Assembly (NCBI GenBank): GCA_040905965.1
Contig: JBBDQP010000078.1
Location: 1 to 26,457 of the forward strand
Direction of reading: 5' to 3'
DNA: 26,457 nt
Origin: DATHWB01 sp040905965
GTDB taxonomy: Bacteria > Actinomycetota > Acidimicrobiia > Spongiisociales > ZC4RG35
Positions 1 to 7,358 of this stretch are shown here, in pieces; the stretch's first letter is position 1; each line of letters begins with the position of its first letter. A program made the position numbers and the translations under genes. The notes below the pieces were generated by a model. That model worked only from the letters and a program-made list of their open reading frames with translations. It was not told the origin of the DNA and ran no database searches.

Positions 1-54
1 GCTTACGCCGGCAGATTTACAGTCTGCTCCCTTTGGCCGCTCGGGCATCCCGGC
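1..54 (-). tRNA. tRNA-Tyr (GUA), 5' part only, cut by window edge
   Basis: Read on the minus strand from 54 downward, the sequence gives a 7-nt acceptor strand, U8, G9, a D-arm with CCC/GGG stem, and an anticodon arm with stem GCAGA/TCTGC around loop CTGTAAA, so the anticodon is GTA (tyrosine). The bases after the anticodon stem look like the start of the long class II variable arm that bacterial tRNA-Tyr carries. The variable arm, T-arm and 3' acceptor strand lie outside the window, so the acceptor pairing could not be checked. Confidence 0.93.
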
Positions 55-82
55 TTGTCCCGGACTTCGCCGAGGCGGAGGG

Positions 83-112
83 ATCATAACGGAACGGGCC
101 TGAATCAACCAA
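83..112 (-). promoter_or_regulatory. Promoter of the tRNA-Tyr gene
   Basis: On the minus strand a -35-like TTGGTT (112-107) is followed after 18 nt by TATGAT (88-83), a near-consensus -10. Transcription would start near 76, about 20 nt before the mature tRNA 5' end. There is no competing open reading frame between the neighbouring gene's stop at 129 and the tRNA. This is a motif-based call. Confidence 0.6.
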
Positions 113-128
113 CGGACATCGGCTCGGT

Positions 129-632
129 TCAGCCCTCGGCGCGGCTTTCGGTCGACAACGAGACTGCGGTGACGACCAGCGTGACTCCGAGAACTGCAGG
201 CATCCAGCCGACCGGACCTGCCCCCGCCATCGTCCCGCCCACCCCGATCGCCGCCAGCACGACGCCGGCGACGAGGATCAGGGTGCGCGCCCGCTGCACG
301 ATCTGGCGTCGACGTTCGATCGGAAGTTCGCCGAGCCCACCCGCATCGTCCAATCGGAGAAGGGCACGACGCAGCATCGCAGCCAAGAAGAGCATCGTGA
401 GTGCGACGTAGAGGGTTGCCAACCCTGCCCACAGCGGACGAACGACGATCGTCAGAAACACTCCGACCACCACCCCGCCGAATAGAAACGGGCGAATCCG
501 TGCCAGGTGATCGAGCGCCCAGCGCGGGCCCCTGGCAGCCGAGCGGATCGAGATCGACGAACCCCACGCCGCCACCACACTGACTGCAACGCCGACGATG
601 ACGAGGGCGAAGTCTGGACCGAGTTCGATCAC
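129..632 (-). CDS. Small multi-pass membrane protein of unknown function
   Basis: This 167-residue protein starts with GTG at 632, only 4 bases after the htpX stop, so it is probably co-transcribed and translated with htpX. It is dominated by hydrophobic stretches at about residues 7-25, 48-66, 68-88, 115-137 and 143-162, which suggests about five transmembrane helices. A charged loop lies at about 90-112 (RRALLRLDD, ERRRQ). I recognise no enzymatic motif or family signature. The position next to a membrane protease hints at a role in the envelope, but that is inference only. Confidence 0.7.
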   Translation of the reverse strand: MIELGPDFALVIVGVAVSVVAAWGSSISIRSAARGPRWALDHLARIRPFLFGGVVVGVFLTIVVRPLWAGLATLYVALTMLFLAAMLRRALLRLDDAGGLGELPIERRRQIVQRARTLILVAGVVLAAIGVGGTMAGAGPVGWMPAVLGVTLVVTAVSLSTESRAEG

Positions 633-636
633 GGGG

Positions 637-1494
637 TCAGGTCGGCCCGCCGTAGTGCATCTCTTCGAGACGAGCGATGCGATCTTCCATCGGCGGATGC
701 GTCGCGAAGAGCTTGCCGAAGCGGGACATGCCGCCCCGAGCGCCTGCCCTCAGCGGATTGGCGATGAACAGCTGGCTGACCGCCGGGTTCACCTGCATAG
801 GGATCCGTTCGGTGGCCATTCCGATCTTGCGCAGGGCCGACGCCAGGTGGAGTGGCTGACCCGTGATGGCCGCACCCGAGGCGTCCGCCTGAAACTCCCG
901 GGCTCGACTGATGGCGAAACGGATGAACATCGCCGCGATCGGGCCGATGATGAGGGCGAGGATCGCCCCGATGGCACCCATCGGATTATCCCGGCCCCGT
1001 CCGCCGCCTCCGAAGAAGAACGCGAACCGGGCGATCATCGAGAGGGCGGCGGCGATCATCGCCGCGATCGAACTGATGAGAATGTCCCGGTTGCGGACGT
1101 GGGCCAGTTCATGGGCGAGGACCGCTTCCAACTCCTCGTTCGTCATCACCTGGAGAATTCCGCTCGTCACAGCGACCGCCGCGTGCTTCGGGTTACGCCC
1201 GGTGGCGAACGCGTTCGGCTGCGGTGAGTCCATCAGGTAGATGCGGGGCATCGGCATGTCGGCCTGGGCGGCGAGACGTCGAACGATCGAATACACCTGC
1301 GGCAGCTCGTGCTCGGAGACGGGCTTGGCCCGGCTGGCGGCGATTGCCAGCTTGTCCGAGAAGAAGTAGGCGCCCAGGTTGAAGATGGCGGCGAAGACCA
1401 GCGCGATGGTGGCCGAACCGCCGTTGGACTGGACGACCAGCACCAGGAGAATGCTCATGAAGGCGAGCAGACCGACAGTCTTGACGTTGTTCAT
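637..1494 (-). CDS. htpX: Membrane zinc metalloprotease HtpX (M48 family)
   Basis: HtpX is a membrane-anchored protease that degrades misfolded or damaged membrane proteins. The 285-residue protein has an N-terminal pair of membrane segments (about 5-22 and 28-46). It carries the zinc site HELAH at 128-132 inside AVLAHELAHVRNRD, and a third ligand Glu200 in the REFQAD motif. A second hydrophobic pair lies at about 140-162 and 172-192, split by a glycine-rich loop. The length fits the family (280-300). I chose the ATG at 1494 because the protein then begins MNNVKTVGLL, a usual HtpX N-terminus; reading further upstream only adds a non-homologous Arg/Trp-rich stretch overlapping the neighbour. 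It is followed after 4 bases by a small membrane-protein gene and preceded, in the same direction, by a MidA-type methyltransferase. Confidence 0.95.
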   Translation of the reverse strand: MNNVKTVGLLAFMSILLVLVVQSNGGSATIALVFAAIFNLGAYFFSDKLAIAASRAKPVSEHELPQVYSIVRRLAAQADMPMPRIYLMDSPQPNAFATGRNPKHAAVAVTSGILQVMTNEELEAVLAHELAHVRNRDILISSIAAMIAAALSMIARFAFFFGGGGRGRDNPMGAIGAILALIIGPIAAMFIRFAISRAREFQADASGAAITGQPLHLASALRKIGMATERIPMQVNPAVSQLFIANPLRAGARGGMSRFGKLFATHPPMEDRIARLEEMHYGGPT

Positions 1495-1549
1495 GAGAGA
1501 AAGGTTATCGCTGCCGGGATACAACGGAGATAAAGGCTGTGCCCCGCCG

Positions 1550-2590
1550 TCACTTCCTGGCCACCAGCACCCTGAAGTCGCCCAGACCGCGGGGGTGGAG
1601 CAGCGTTTCGGCTTCTGAGCGGATCGTGCGGAGGCGGAGGCGAGCCATTTCGTCGCCGGAACGAGCCAATGCCAGCTCTTCGTGGCGCATCTGGCTGATG
1701 CGGTCACGCAGGCCCAGCGATGCCAGGAAGTCGTCCTGGCGCCACAGCCCGACCTCGGCACCAGCCTCCCGAGCCGCAGCTTCGATGGCGGTGAAGTTGA
1801 CGTCGGCGGTGATGTCGGTGGCTCCCGGCTCGTCCAGGGGATGTGGACCCAGGTGGTGTGATCGGTACGTGCGAAGCGTGCCGTCCTGGCGTCTCGGGGC
1901 CAGGTTCTCCATCGTGTCGCCGTAGTCCGCCAACAGGACCGCCCCGGCCTCCAACCGCCCCACCGTCGTCATCACCCAGTCGTACGCCTCCAGTTGGACC
2001 TCGACCCATCCCCCCACCTCGACCGGACCGGCAAACCGCTGCAGCCAGTCGAGAACCGGGCGCCGCGGGGGAGCGTCGACAAACACCAAACCCCCTCCGT
2101 CGGCACCGACCCATCGCTCCCTCCAACCCCCGTCGGTCATTTGGGCGATCGCCATCGGCAGGTTGTCCAAGAGTTCGTTGGCGATCACGACGCCACGTAG
2201 GTCCCCGGGGATTGCGTCCATCGAGCCGACGACATGATCAGGACCCACGACCTCGGCGAGCGACTCGACGGCCGCCGGGGAGACCTCTACCGCCCACGTC
2301 TCCACATCGACGGCACCCCGCAACGGTCGGAGCAGTGACCCCGAACCGCCGGCCACTTCGACGAGCCGGAACGGGTCACCGATCCTGTCGAGTTCGGACC
2401 CGACGAAACCCGCCAGGGTCGCGCCGAACATCGGAGAGACTTCCGGCGACGTGAGGAAGTCTCCCCCGCGCTGGCTGCGGAGAGTCGACGATGCAAAGAA
2501 CCCACGGTCTCCGTACAGCGCGAGATGCATGAACCGCTCGAAGGGGATAGGCCCCGACCGGACGATCTCGGAGACGATGGCATCGCGCAT
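1550..2590 (-). CDS. MidA/NDUFAF7-type SAM-dependent methyltransferase
   Basis: This 346-residue protein belongs to the DUF185/COG1565 family, whose eukaryotic member MidA (NDUFAF7) methylates an arginine of a complex I subunit. The bacterial substrate is not established. The N-terminal GPIPFERFMHLALYG matches the family's opening motif. It is followed by GGDFLTSPEVSPMFG and the SAM-binding strand and glycine loop LVEVAGGSGSL. VVIANELLDNLP matches the family's NELLDxxP signature, and LLADYGD lies in the middle of the protein. The ATG at 2590 places the family's first motif about 12 residues in. Extending upstream would run into the divergent neighbour. The gene probably heads a unit with htpX, 55 bases downstream. 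Confidence 0.87.
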   Translation of the reverse strand: MRDAIVSEIVRSGPIPFERFMHLALYGDRGFFASSTLRSQRGGDFLTSPEVSPMFGATLAGFVGSELDRIGDPFRLVEVAGGSGSLLRPLRGAVDVETWAVEVSPAAVESLAEVVGPDHVVGSMDAIPGDLRGVVIANELLDNLPMAIAQMTDGGWRERWVGADGGGLVFVDAPPRRPVLDWLQRFAGPVEVGGWVEVQLEAYDWVMTTVGRLEAGAVLLADYGDTMENLAPRRQDGTLRTYRSHHLGPHPLDEPGATDITADVNFTAIEAAAREAGAEVGLWRQDDFLASLGLRDRISQMRHEELALARSGDEMARLRLRTIRSEAETLLHPRGLGDFRVLVARK

Positions 2591-2636
2591 CCCATCACGA
2601 TCCCCGGTGCAGGGTCCGGCGACAAATCCGTCCGGG

Positions 2637-2642
2637 CATACT
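2637..2642 (+). promoter_or_regulatory. Possible -10 box for leaderless expression of the F420-type gene
   Basis: CATACT lies six bases upstream of the ATG at 2649, in the 58-base divergent gap between two genes. The ATG has only a run of G directly before it and no properly spaced Shine-Dalgarno sequence. A -10 box about 6-7 bases before a start codon is typical of leaderless actinobacterial transcripts. No convincing -35 is visible, so this is a weak call. Confidence 0.3.
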
Positions 2643-2648
2643 CGGGGG

Positions 2649-3500
2649 ATGGAATTCGGTATCGACATCTTCGCCACGGACACCACGATGCAGCCGCTCG
2701 ACTTGGCGCGGCACTGCGAACGACTCGGCTTCGAGTCGTTGTGGCTGACCGAACACAGCCACATTCCGACCTCGCGGGTGACCCCGTGGGGCGGCAGGAA
2801 GAACGCACCGCCCCTCCCAGAGAAGTACTGGCGGACCCACGACACACTGGTCGCGCTCGGTGCGATGGCTGCAGTCACCGACCGCCTCAAGCTCGGATCG
2901 GGCATCACGCTCCTCGCCCAGCGCGACCCGATCTGGACGGCCAAGGAAGTCGCCACGATCGACCAGATCTCGAACGGGCGGTTCCTCTTCGGCGTCGGCT
3001 ACGGATGGAACGTCGAAGAGATGAAACATCACGGAACGTCGTACGCCCAACGGCGGAGCCTCCTCCGCGAGAAGGTCCTCCTCATGAAGGCACTGTGGAC
3101 CCAGGACGAGGCGACATTCGAAGGCGAGCACCTGACGCTCGAACCTTCCTGGGCGTGGCCCAAGCCCGTCCAGCAGCCCCATCCCCCTGTGATCCTCGGC
3201 GGCAAGTTCGGCCCGCGCACCGTGGCGGATCTGGTCGAGTTCTGTGACGGATGGATTCCCCATGGGGTCTCCGATCTCCCGGAGCAGACCGCCGACGTTC
3301 GTCGCGCCCTTGAAGACGCAGGGCGTGATCCCTCCGGTTTTCCGATCACCATCTTCGGAGCGCCTGCCGAGCAGAAGATGATCGATCGGGCCCAAGCCGC
3401 AGGAGTCGACCGCGTGCTGTTCGGAATCGAATCCAACCCGCCCGAACAAGTCCTGGAGGATCTGGAAGCTGCGGCCGCTTTCGTCGCCACGATCCGATGA
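2649..3500 (+). CDS. LLM-class (luciferase-like) F420-dependent oxidoreductase
   Basis: The 283-residue protein is a single luciferase-like monooxygenase domain. Its opening FGIDIFATD and RHCERLGFESLWLTEH (about 22-37) match F420-dependent TIM-barrel oxidoreductases. Further family signatures are LKLGSGITLLAQRDP, KEVATIDQISNGRFLFGVGYGWN (about 99-121) and PHPPVILGGKFG. Such enzymes transfer hydride between reduced F420 and diverse substrates; the substrate here cannot be read. The start at 2649 gives the standard N-terminal strand. Upstream in-frame sequence is antisense to the divergent methyltransferase and was excluded. Its stop overlaps the glgA start by four bases (ATGA), so the two are translationally coupled. 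The family's abundance in actinobacteria supports the taxonomic reading. Confidence 0.87.
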   Translation: MEFGIDIFATDTTMQPLDLARHCERLGFESLWLTEHSHIPTSRVTPWGGRKNAPPLPEKYWRTHDTLVALGAMAAVTDRLKLGSGITLLAQRDPIWTAKEVATIDQISNGRFLFGVGYGWNVEEMKHHGTSYAQRRSLLREKVLLMKALWTQDEATFEGEHLTLEPSWAWPKPVQQPHPPVILGGKFGPRTVADLVEFCDGWIPHGVSDLPEQTADVRRALEDAGRDPSGFPITIFGAPAEQKMIDRAQAAGVDRVLFGIESNPPEQVLEDLEAAAAFVATIR

Positions 3501-4912
3501 GGATCCTGTTCCTGAGTTCGGAGGTGGTCCCCTGGTCGAAGACCGGCGGACTGGCCGACGTCTCCGGAGCACTCCCTGCGGCGTTGCGCGAGCTCGACCA
3601 CCAGGTTCTCACGATCACACCGAGGTACGACTCGATCGATCTCGCAAGCTTGACGCCGGAACCTGAACTGTCAGGCAAGCCTGCAACCATCGGCGGCAAG
3701 ACGTGGGAGTGGCAGGTGTACTCCGATCCCGACACGTCCACGCTGTTCATCGACGTCCCCGGCGCATTCGACCGAGGGCAGCTCTACACGGACGATGCGG
3801 ACGAACACCTCCGGTGGATCGCCTTCCAGCACCTTGCGCTCCGCGTGACGATCGCCGCCGGATTCAAGCCGAAGGTCATCCACTGCAACGACTGGCAGAC
3901 CAGCCTCGTCCCGCTCCTCACACGGACTGAATACCTCGCTCTGTCCAACGTCCCCACGCTGCTGACCATCCACAACCTCGGATACCAGGGCGCCTTCGGA
4001 GCGGAGACGGTCAAGGACCTCGGGATCGGCGATCTCAGTCTTCTCCACCAGGATCACCTCGACGAGGGTTGGTATTCCATGCTCGAGGCCGGGCTGTTGC
4101 ACGCCGACTGGATTTCGACGGTCAGCCCGACGTACGCCAGGGAGATCCAGACGCCGGAAGGCGGTGCCGGACTCGACGAGATCCTCCGACGCCGCTCAGA
4201 CCGGGTGGTGGGCATCCTCAACGGAATCGACACCGACGAGTGGAACCCGAGCACCGACCGGCTCATCCCGTGGCGGTATTCGTCGCGTTCGCTGTGGCGC
4301 AAGGAGAGGGACAAGGAGGCGCTGCTCGGCGAACTCGGGCTCGCGTACCGGCCGCAGGTACCGGTGCTCGGCATCGTGTCGCGCCTGGCCCACCAGAAGG
4401 GTTTCGAGATCATGGGTGCTCCGCTCGTCCACTTCCTCGAAACCTGGGACGTGCGGCTCGCCGTGCTCGGGTCAGGCGACGACCGATACGAGTCGTTTTT
4501 CCAATGGCTGGCGGCGATGAACCCAGACACCGTCGGCTTCGTCAACGGCTATGACAACCGGATGGCGCACATGATCGAAGCCGGTGCCGACCTCCTCCTC
4601 ATGCCGTCGTTGTACGAGCCGTGTGGACTCAACCAGATGTATTCGCTGGCGTATGGCACCCTGCCGGTGGTCAGACGGGTCGGAGGCCTGGCGGACACGG
4701 TGGACCCGATCGACGGCGACACCGGGAACGGGTTCGTCTTCGACCACTACACCGAGGACGGGCTCGGCTGGGCGATCGGCCAAGGCCTCGACCTCCATCG
4801 GCACCGGGCCGCCTGGCAGGCGGCTCAAACCAGGGCGATGTCGGTCGACAACTCCTGGGAGGTACGAGCGGACGAATACGTGACGTTGTACCGCAGGATG
4901 CGACGCGGCTGA
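3497..4912 (+). CDS. glgA: Glycogen synthase (GT5)
   Basis: GlgA extends alpha-1,4-glucan chains from ADP-glucose in the cytoplasm. The 471-residue protein has the usual length and the two-domain GT-B layout. The N-terminal half opens with ILFLSSEVVPWSKTGGLADV, with the sugar-nucleotide loop KTGGL at 15-19. It also contains HCNDWQTSLVP and LTIHNLGYQG. The C-terminal half has VSRLAHQKGFE, the ADP-binding region LLMPSLYEPCGLNQMYSLAYGTLPVV and a late VGGLADTV. Translation is coupled to the upstream F420-type gene by an ATGA overlap. The gene runs tail to tail into the RraA-family gene with a 2-base gap. No other glycogen gene is in the window. Confidence 0.95.
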   Translation: MRILFLSSEVVPWSKTGGLADVSGALPAALRELDHQVLTITPRYDSIDLASLTPEPELSGKPATIGGKTWEWQVYSDPDTSTLFIDVPGAFDRGQLYTDDADEHLRWIAFQHLALRVTIAAGFKPKVIHCNDWQTSLVPLLTRTEYLALSNVPTLLTIHNLGYQGAFGAETVKDLGIGDLSLLHQDHLDEGWYSMLEAGLLHADWISTVSPTYAREIQTPEGGAGLDEILRRRSDRVVGILNGIDTDEWNPSTDRLIPWRYSSRSLWRKERDKEALLGELGLAYRPQVPVLGIVSRLAHQKGFEIMGAPLVHFLETWDVRLAVLGSGDDRYESFFQWLAAMNPDTVGFVNGYDNRMAHMIEAGADLLLMPSLYEPCGLNQMYSLAYGTLPVVRRVGGLADTVDPIDGDTGNGFVFDHYTEDGLGWAIGQGLDLHRHRAAWQAAQTRAMSVDNSWEVRADEYVTLYRRMRRG

Positions 4913-4914
4913 GA

Positions 4915-5385
4915 TCAACCGACCTCGACGACGATCCCGTCGGCATCGGCCCAGAGGTGGACACCCGGAACGAAGGTCGCCCCACCGAAGGAGACAGCCT
5001 CGTCGACCGAGCCTTCCCCCGTTTTGGAACTCCGCCGAGGATTGGTTCCCAGCGCCTTGATCCCGAGGTCGAGACCGGAAAGCGCATCCGAGTCGCGCAC
5101 CGCGCCGTAGATCACGATCCCTGCCCAGCCGTTCGCAACCGCCGCCGCTCCGATCTGATCCCCCACCAATGCCGAACGCAACGACCCACCCCCGTCGACG
5201 ACGAGAACCGAACCCCTGCCAGGCGAATTCAGCAGTCGCTTGACCAGTTGGTTGTCCTCGTGACAGCGGACGGTGCGAACCGGGCCGTCAAACGACTGAT
5301 GCGCCCCGTACGAGCGGAACTGGACGTCACATGACATCAGTTCTTCGCTGCGTGCGTCCCACAGATCGGCGGTGGACTCGGACAC
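4915..5385 (-). CDS. rraA: RraA family protein (class II aldolase/RNase E inhibitor-like)
   Basis: The 156-residue protein has the RraA fold signatures: N-terminal TADLWDARSEEL, VDGGGSLRSALVGDQIG and the GD(x20)RD-type motif in GDQIGAAA...YGAVRDSD. The last is the divalent-metal and pyruvate-binding site of 4-hydroxy-4-methyl-2-oxoglutarate/oxaloacetate aldolases. Family members are annotated either as regulators of ribonuclease activity or as such aldolases. With the GD/RD motif intact, the aldolase or oxaloacetate decarboxylase activity is at least as likely as RNase regulation. The start is GTG at 5385, preceded by a GAGGAA Shine-Dalgarno 5 bases away. It diverges from fhs across about 100 bases. 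Confidence 0.85.
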   Translation of the reverse strand: MSESTADLWDARSEELMSCDVQFRSYGAHQSFDGPVRTVRCHEDNQLVKRLLNSPGRGSVLVVDGGGSLRSALVGDQIGAAAVANGWAGIVIYGAVRDSDALSGLDLGIKALGTNPRRSSKTGEGSVDEAVSFGGATFVPGVHLWADADGIVVEVG

Positions 5386-5450
5386 TGGACTTCCTCACTC
5401 TTCGGCATCCCGAACCGTACATCGGCCGTCGGAAGCCGAAATCTCCTCGC

Positions 5451-5456
5451 TACCCT
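5451..5456 (+). promoter_or_regulatory. Candidate -10 box upstream of fhs
   Basis: TACCCT lies 31 bases before the fhs ATG in the divergent rraA/fhs gap, followed by the GAGGAG ribosome-binding site nine bases before the start. The matching -35 (GTCGGA at 5428-5433, 17-base spacer) is poor. Low confidence. Confidence 0.3.
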
Positions 5457-5487
5457 CCGGGCCGTCTCAACCGAGGAGTCCGCCGGA

Positions 5488-7245
5488 ATGTCCGTGCCGA
5501 GCGATATCGACATCGCACGCCAAGCTTCACTTCATCCGATCACCGAGATCGCCAGCCGAATCGGGCTGACCGAGGACGAGTTGATCCCGTATGGACGGAC
5601 GAAGGCGAAAGTGCACCTCGACGTGCTGAAGCGGATCGGCGGACAGCCCCGCGGCAAGTACATCGACGTCACCGCGATCACACCGACGCCCCTCGGTGAA
5701 GGCAAGACCACAACCACGATCGGGCTCACCCAGGGTCTCGGCAAGATCGGCAAGGAAGCCATCGCCTGCATCCGGCAACCGTCGATGGGTCCGACATTCG
5801 GGATCAAGGGCGGCGCGGCCGGGGGCGGATACAGCCAGGTCGTGCCGATGGACGAGTTCAATCTCCACCTCACCGGGGACATTCACGCCATCACCGCCGC
5901 CCACAACCTCGTAGCGGCAGCTATCGACGCCCGCTGGTACCACGAGACCCGGATGAGCGACGAGCAGTTGAAAGCGGTCGGACTCGAGCGGCTCGGTATC
6001 GACGTGTTCAACCTGCAGTGGAACCGGGTCGTCGACATCAACGATCGAGCGCTGCGCAACGTCATCGTCGGTCTGGGCGGCAAACTCGACGGGCGGCCCC
6101 GGGAGACAGGCTTCGACATCACCGTCGCATCCGAACTCATGGCCATCCTCGCCCTCGTCGACGGCGACAACTACGCGTCGGCGCTCCGCAACCTGCGCGA
6201 ACGTGTCGCCCGGGTCGTCGTGGGCAATTCGAAGGACGGCAAGCCGATCACGCTCGAAGACCTCGGCATGGCCGGGGCCACCACGGTGCTGATGAAGGAC
6301 ACGCTGCACCCCACCGTGATGCAGACCCTCGAAGGCCAAGCGGCGTTCGTGCACGCCGGTCCTTTCGCCAACATCGCCCACGGCAACTCGTCGATCCTCG
6401 CCGACCGGATCGCCCTCCACTTGGCCGACTATGTCGTGACCGAGTCGGGCTTCGGAGCGGACATGGGCATGGAGAAATTCATGGACATCAAGTGCCGCAC
6501 GTCGAGCCTGCAGCCGGACTGCGTCGTCCTGGTAGCCACGGTGCGGGCCCTGAAGACCCATGGAGGCGGGCCGAAGGTCGTACTCGGCCGACCGCTCGAC
6601 AAGGCCTACACCGAGGAGAACCTGTCGCTGCTGTCCGCCGGGATGGACAACATGCTCGCCCACATCAAGAACGCCAAACGATTCGGTGTCCCGGTGGTGG
6701 TGGCCATCAACTCGTTCCCGACCGACACGTGGGCGGAGATCAGCCTCATCAAGGAAGCGGCCCTGGCGGCCGGCGCGTCCGACGCCGTGCTGGCCGAACA
6801 CTGGCTGAAAGGCGGCGAAGGGGCCGCTGCGCTGGCGGAAGCCGTCGTGAAGGCGTGCGAAGAGCCAAAAGAGTTCGCGTACCTCTATCCCCTCAACATG
6901 TCGATCAAGCAGAAGATCGAGATCATCTGCAAGGACATCTACAACGCAGGGGATGTCGAGTATTCGTCGGTGGCGGAGGCGCAGATCGCATCGTTCGAGA
7001 AGGACGGGTACGGCTATCTGCCCATCTGTATGGCAAAGACTCACCTCTCGATCAGCCACGACCCGGCCTTGAAAGGGGCGCCGAGCGGGTACACGGTGCC
7101 GGTCCGCGAGGTGCGAGCATCGGTGGGGGCGGGTTTCATCTACCCGATCCTCGGCGACATGCGCACCATGCCTGGCCTCGGGTCCACCCCCGCCTACCTC
7201 AAGGTCGACATCGACGACGACGGCAACGTGGTCGGCCTCTTCTGA
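5488..7245 (+). CDS. fhs: Formate--tetrahydrofolate ligase
   Basis: Fhs (EC 6.3.4.3) makes 10-formyl-THF from formate, THF and ATP, and the reaction is reversible. The 585-residue protein begins with the typical PSDIDIARQASLHPITEIA. It has the ATP-binding loop TPTPLGEGKTTTT at about 65-77, then RQPSMGPTFGIKGGAAGGGYSQV, DEFNLHLTGD and TVRALKTHGG. It ends with SVGAGFIYPILGDMRTMPGLG, all hallmark Fhs blocks. It is slightly longer than the roughly 556-560 of clostridial enzymes. An SD-like GAGGAG precedes the ATG. It is followed by a terminator-like hairpin and then by the formate dehydrogenase genes, which links formate production or use to the THF pool. Confidence 0.97.
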   Translation: MSVPSDIDIARQASLHPITEIASRIGLTEDELIPYGRTKAKVHLDVLKRIGGQPRGKYIDVTAITPTPLGEGKTTTTIGLTQGLGKIGKEAIACIRQPSMGPTFGIKGGAAGGGYSQVVPMDEFNLHLTGDIHAITAAHNLVAAAIDARWYHETRMSDEQLKAVGLERLGIDVFNLQWNRVVDINDRALRNVIVGLGGKLDGRPRETGFDITVASELMAILALVDGDNYASALRNLRERVARVVVGNSKDGKPITLEDLGMAGATTVLMKDTLHPTVMQTLEGQAAFVHAGPFANIAHGNSSILADRIALHLADYVVTESGFGADMGMEKFMDIKCRTSSLQPDCVVLVATVRALKTHGGGPKVVLGRPLDKAYTEENLSLLSAGMDNMLAHIKNAKRFGVPVVVAINSFPTDTWAEISLIKEAALAAGASDAVLAEHWLKGGEGAAALAEAVVKACEEPKEFAYLYPLNMSIKQKIEIICKDIYNAGDVEYSSVAEAQIASFEKDGYGYLPICMAKTHLSISHDPALKGAPSGYTVPVREVRASVGAGFIYPILGDMRTMPGLGSTPAYLKVDIDDDGNVVGLF

Positions 7246-7262
7246 CGCGTTTTTAGCGAACC

Positions 7263-7285
7263 AGCGCTTCACCAATGAAGCGTTT
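7263..7285 (+). terminator. Hairpin terminator after fhs
   Basis: A perfect 7-bp stem CGCTTCA/TGAAGCG (7265-7271 and 7276-7282) with loop CCAA is extended by a G-U and an A-T pair and followed by TTTCGTCT. It lies 20 bases past the fhs stop. The T-run is short, so termination may be partial and could let some transcription continue into the formate dehydrogenase genes. Confidence 0.6.
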
Positions 7286-7303
7286 CGTCTACCAAAACGG
7301 GAT

Positions 7304-7342
7304 GGGGAGGTGGCATGATGGCCGGGAGGCGGCATGACCGCC
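7304..7342 (+). repeat. Imperfect 19-bp tandem repeat and small hairpin ahead of the formate dehydrogenase start
   Basis: Two copies of a GGGAGGyGGCATGA-containing unit lie 19 bases apart (7304-7323 and 7323-7342), matching at about 16 of 20 positions. The second copy can fold as GGCGG/CCGCC around CATGA (7328-7342), ending two bases before the Shine-Dalgarno sequence. Each copy contains an ATG preceded by an SD-like GGGAGG. It may modulate translation initiation of the downstream selenoprotein; that is inference. Confidence 0.5.
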
Positions 7343-7343
7343 G

Positions 7344-7355
7344 AAAGGAGGTGAT
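7344..7355 (+). promoter_or_regulatory. Full-length Shine-Dalgarno that fixes the 7359 start
   Basis: AAAGGAGGTGAT is perfectly complementary to the usual 3' end of 16S rRNA. GGAGG sits 7 bases upstream of the ATG at 7359. This is much stronger than the other ribosome-binding sites in the window. It shows that 7359 is a genuine initiation site, so the catalytic subunit really begins after the point where its iron-sulfur domain would normally be. Confidence 0.9.
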
Positions 7356-7358
7356 GAG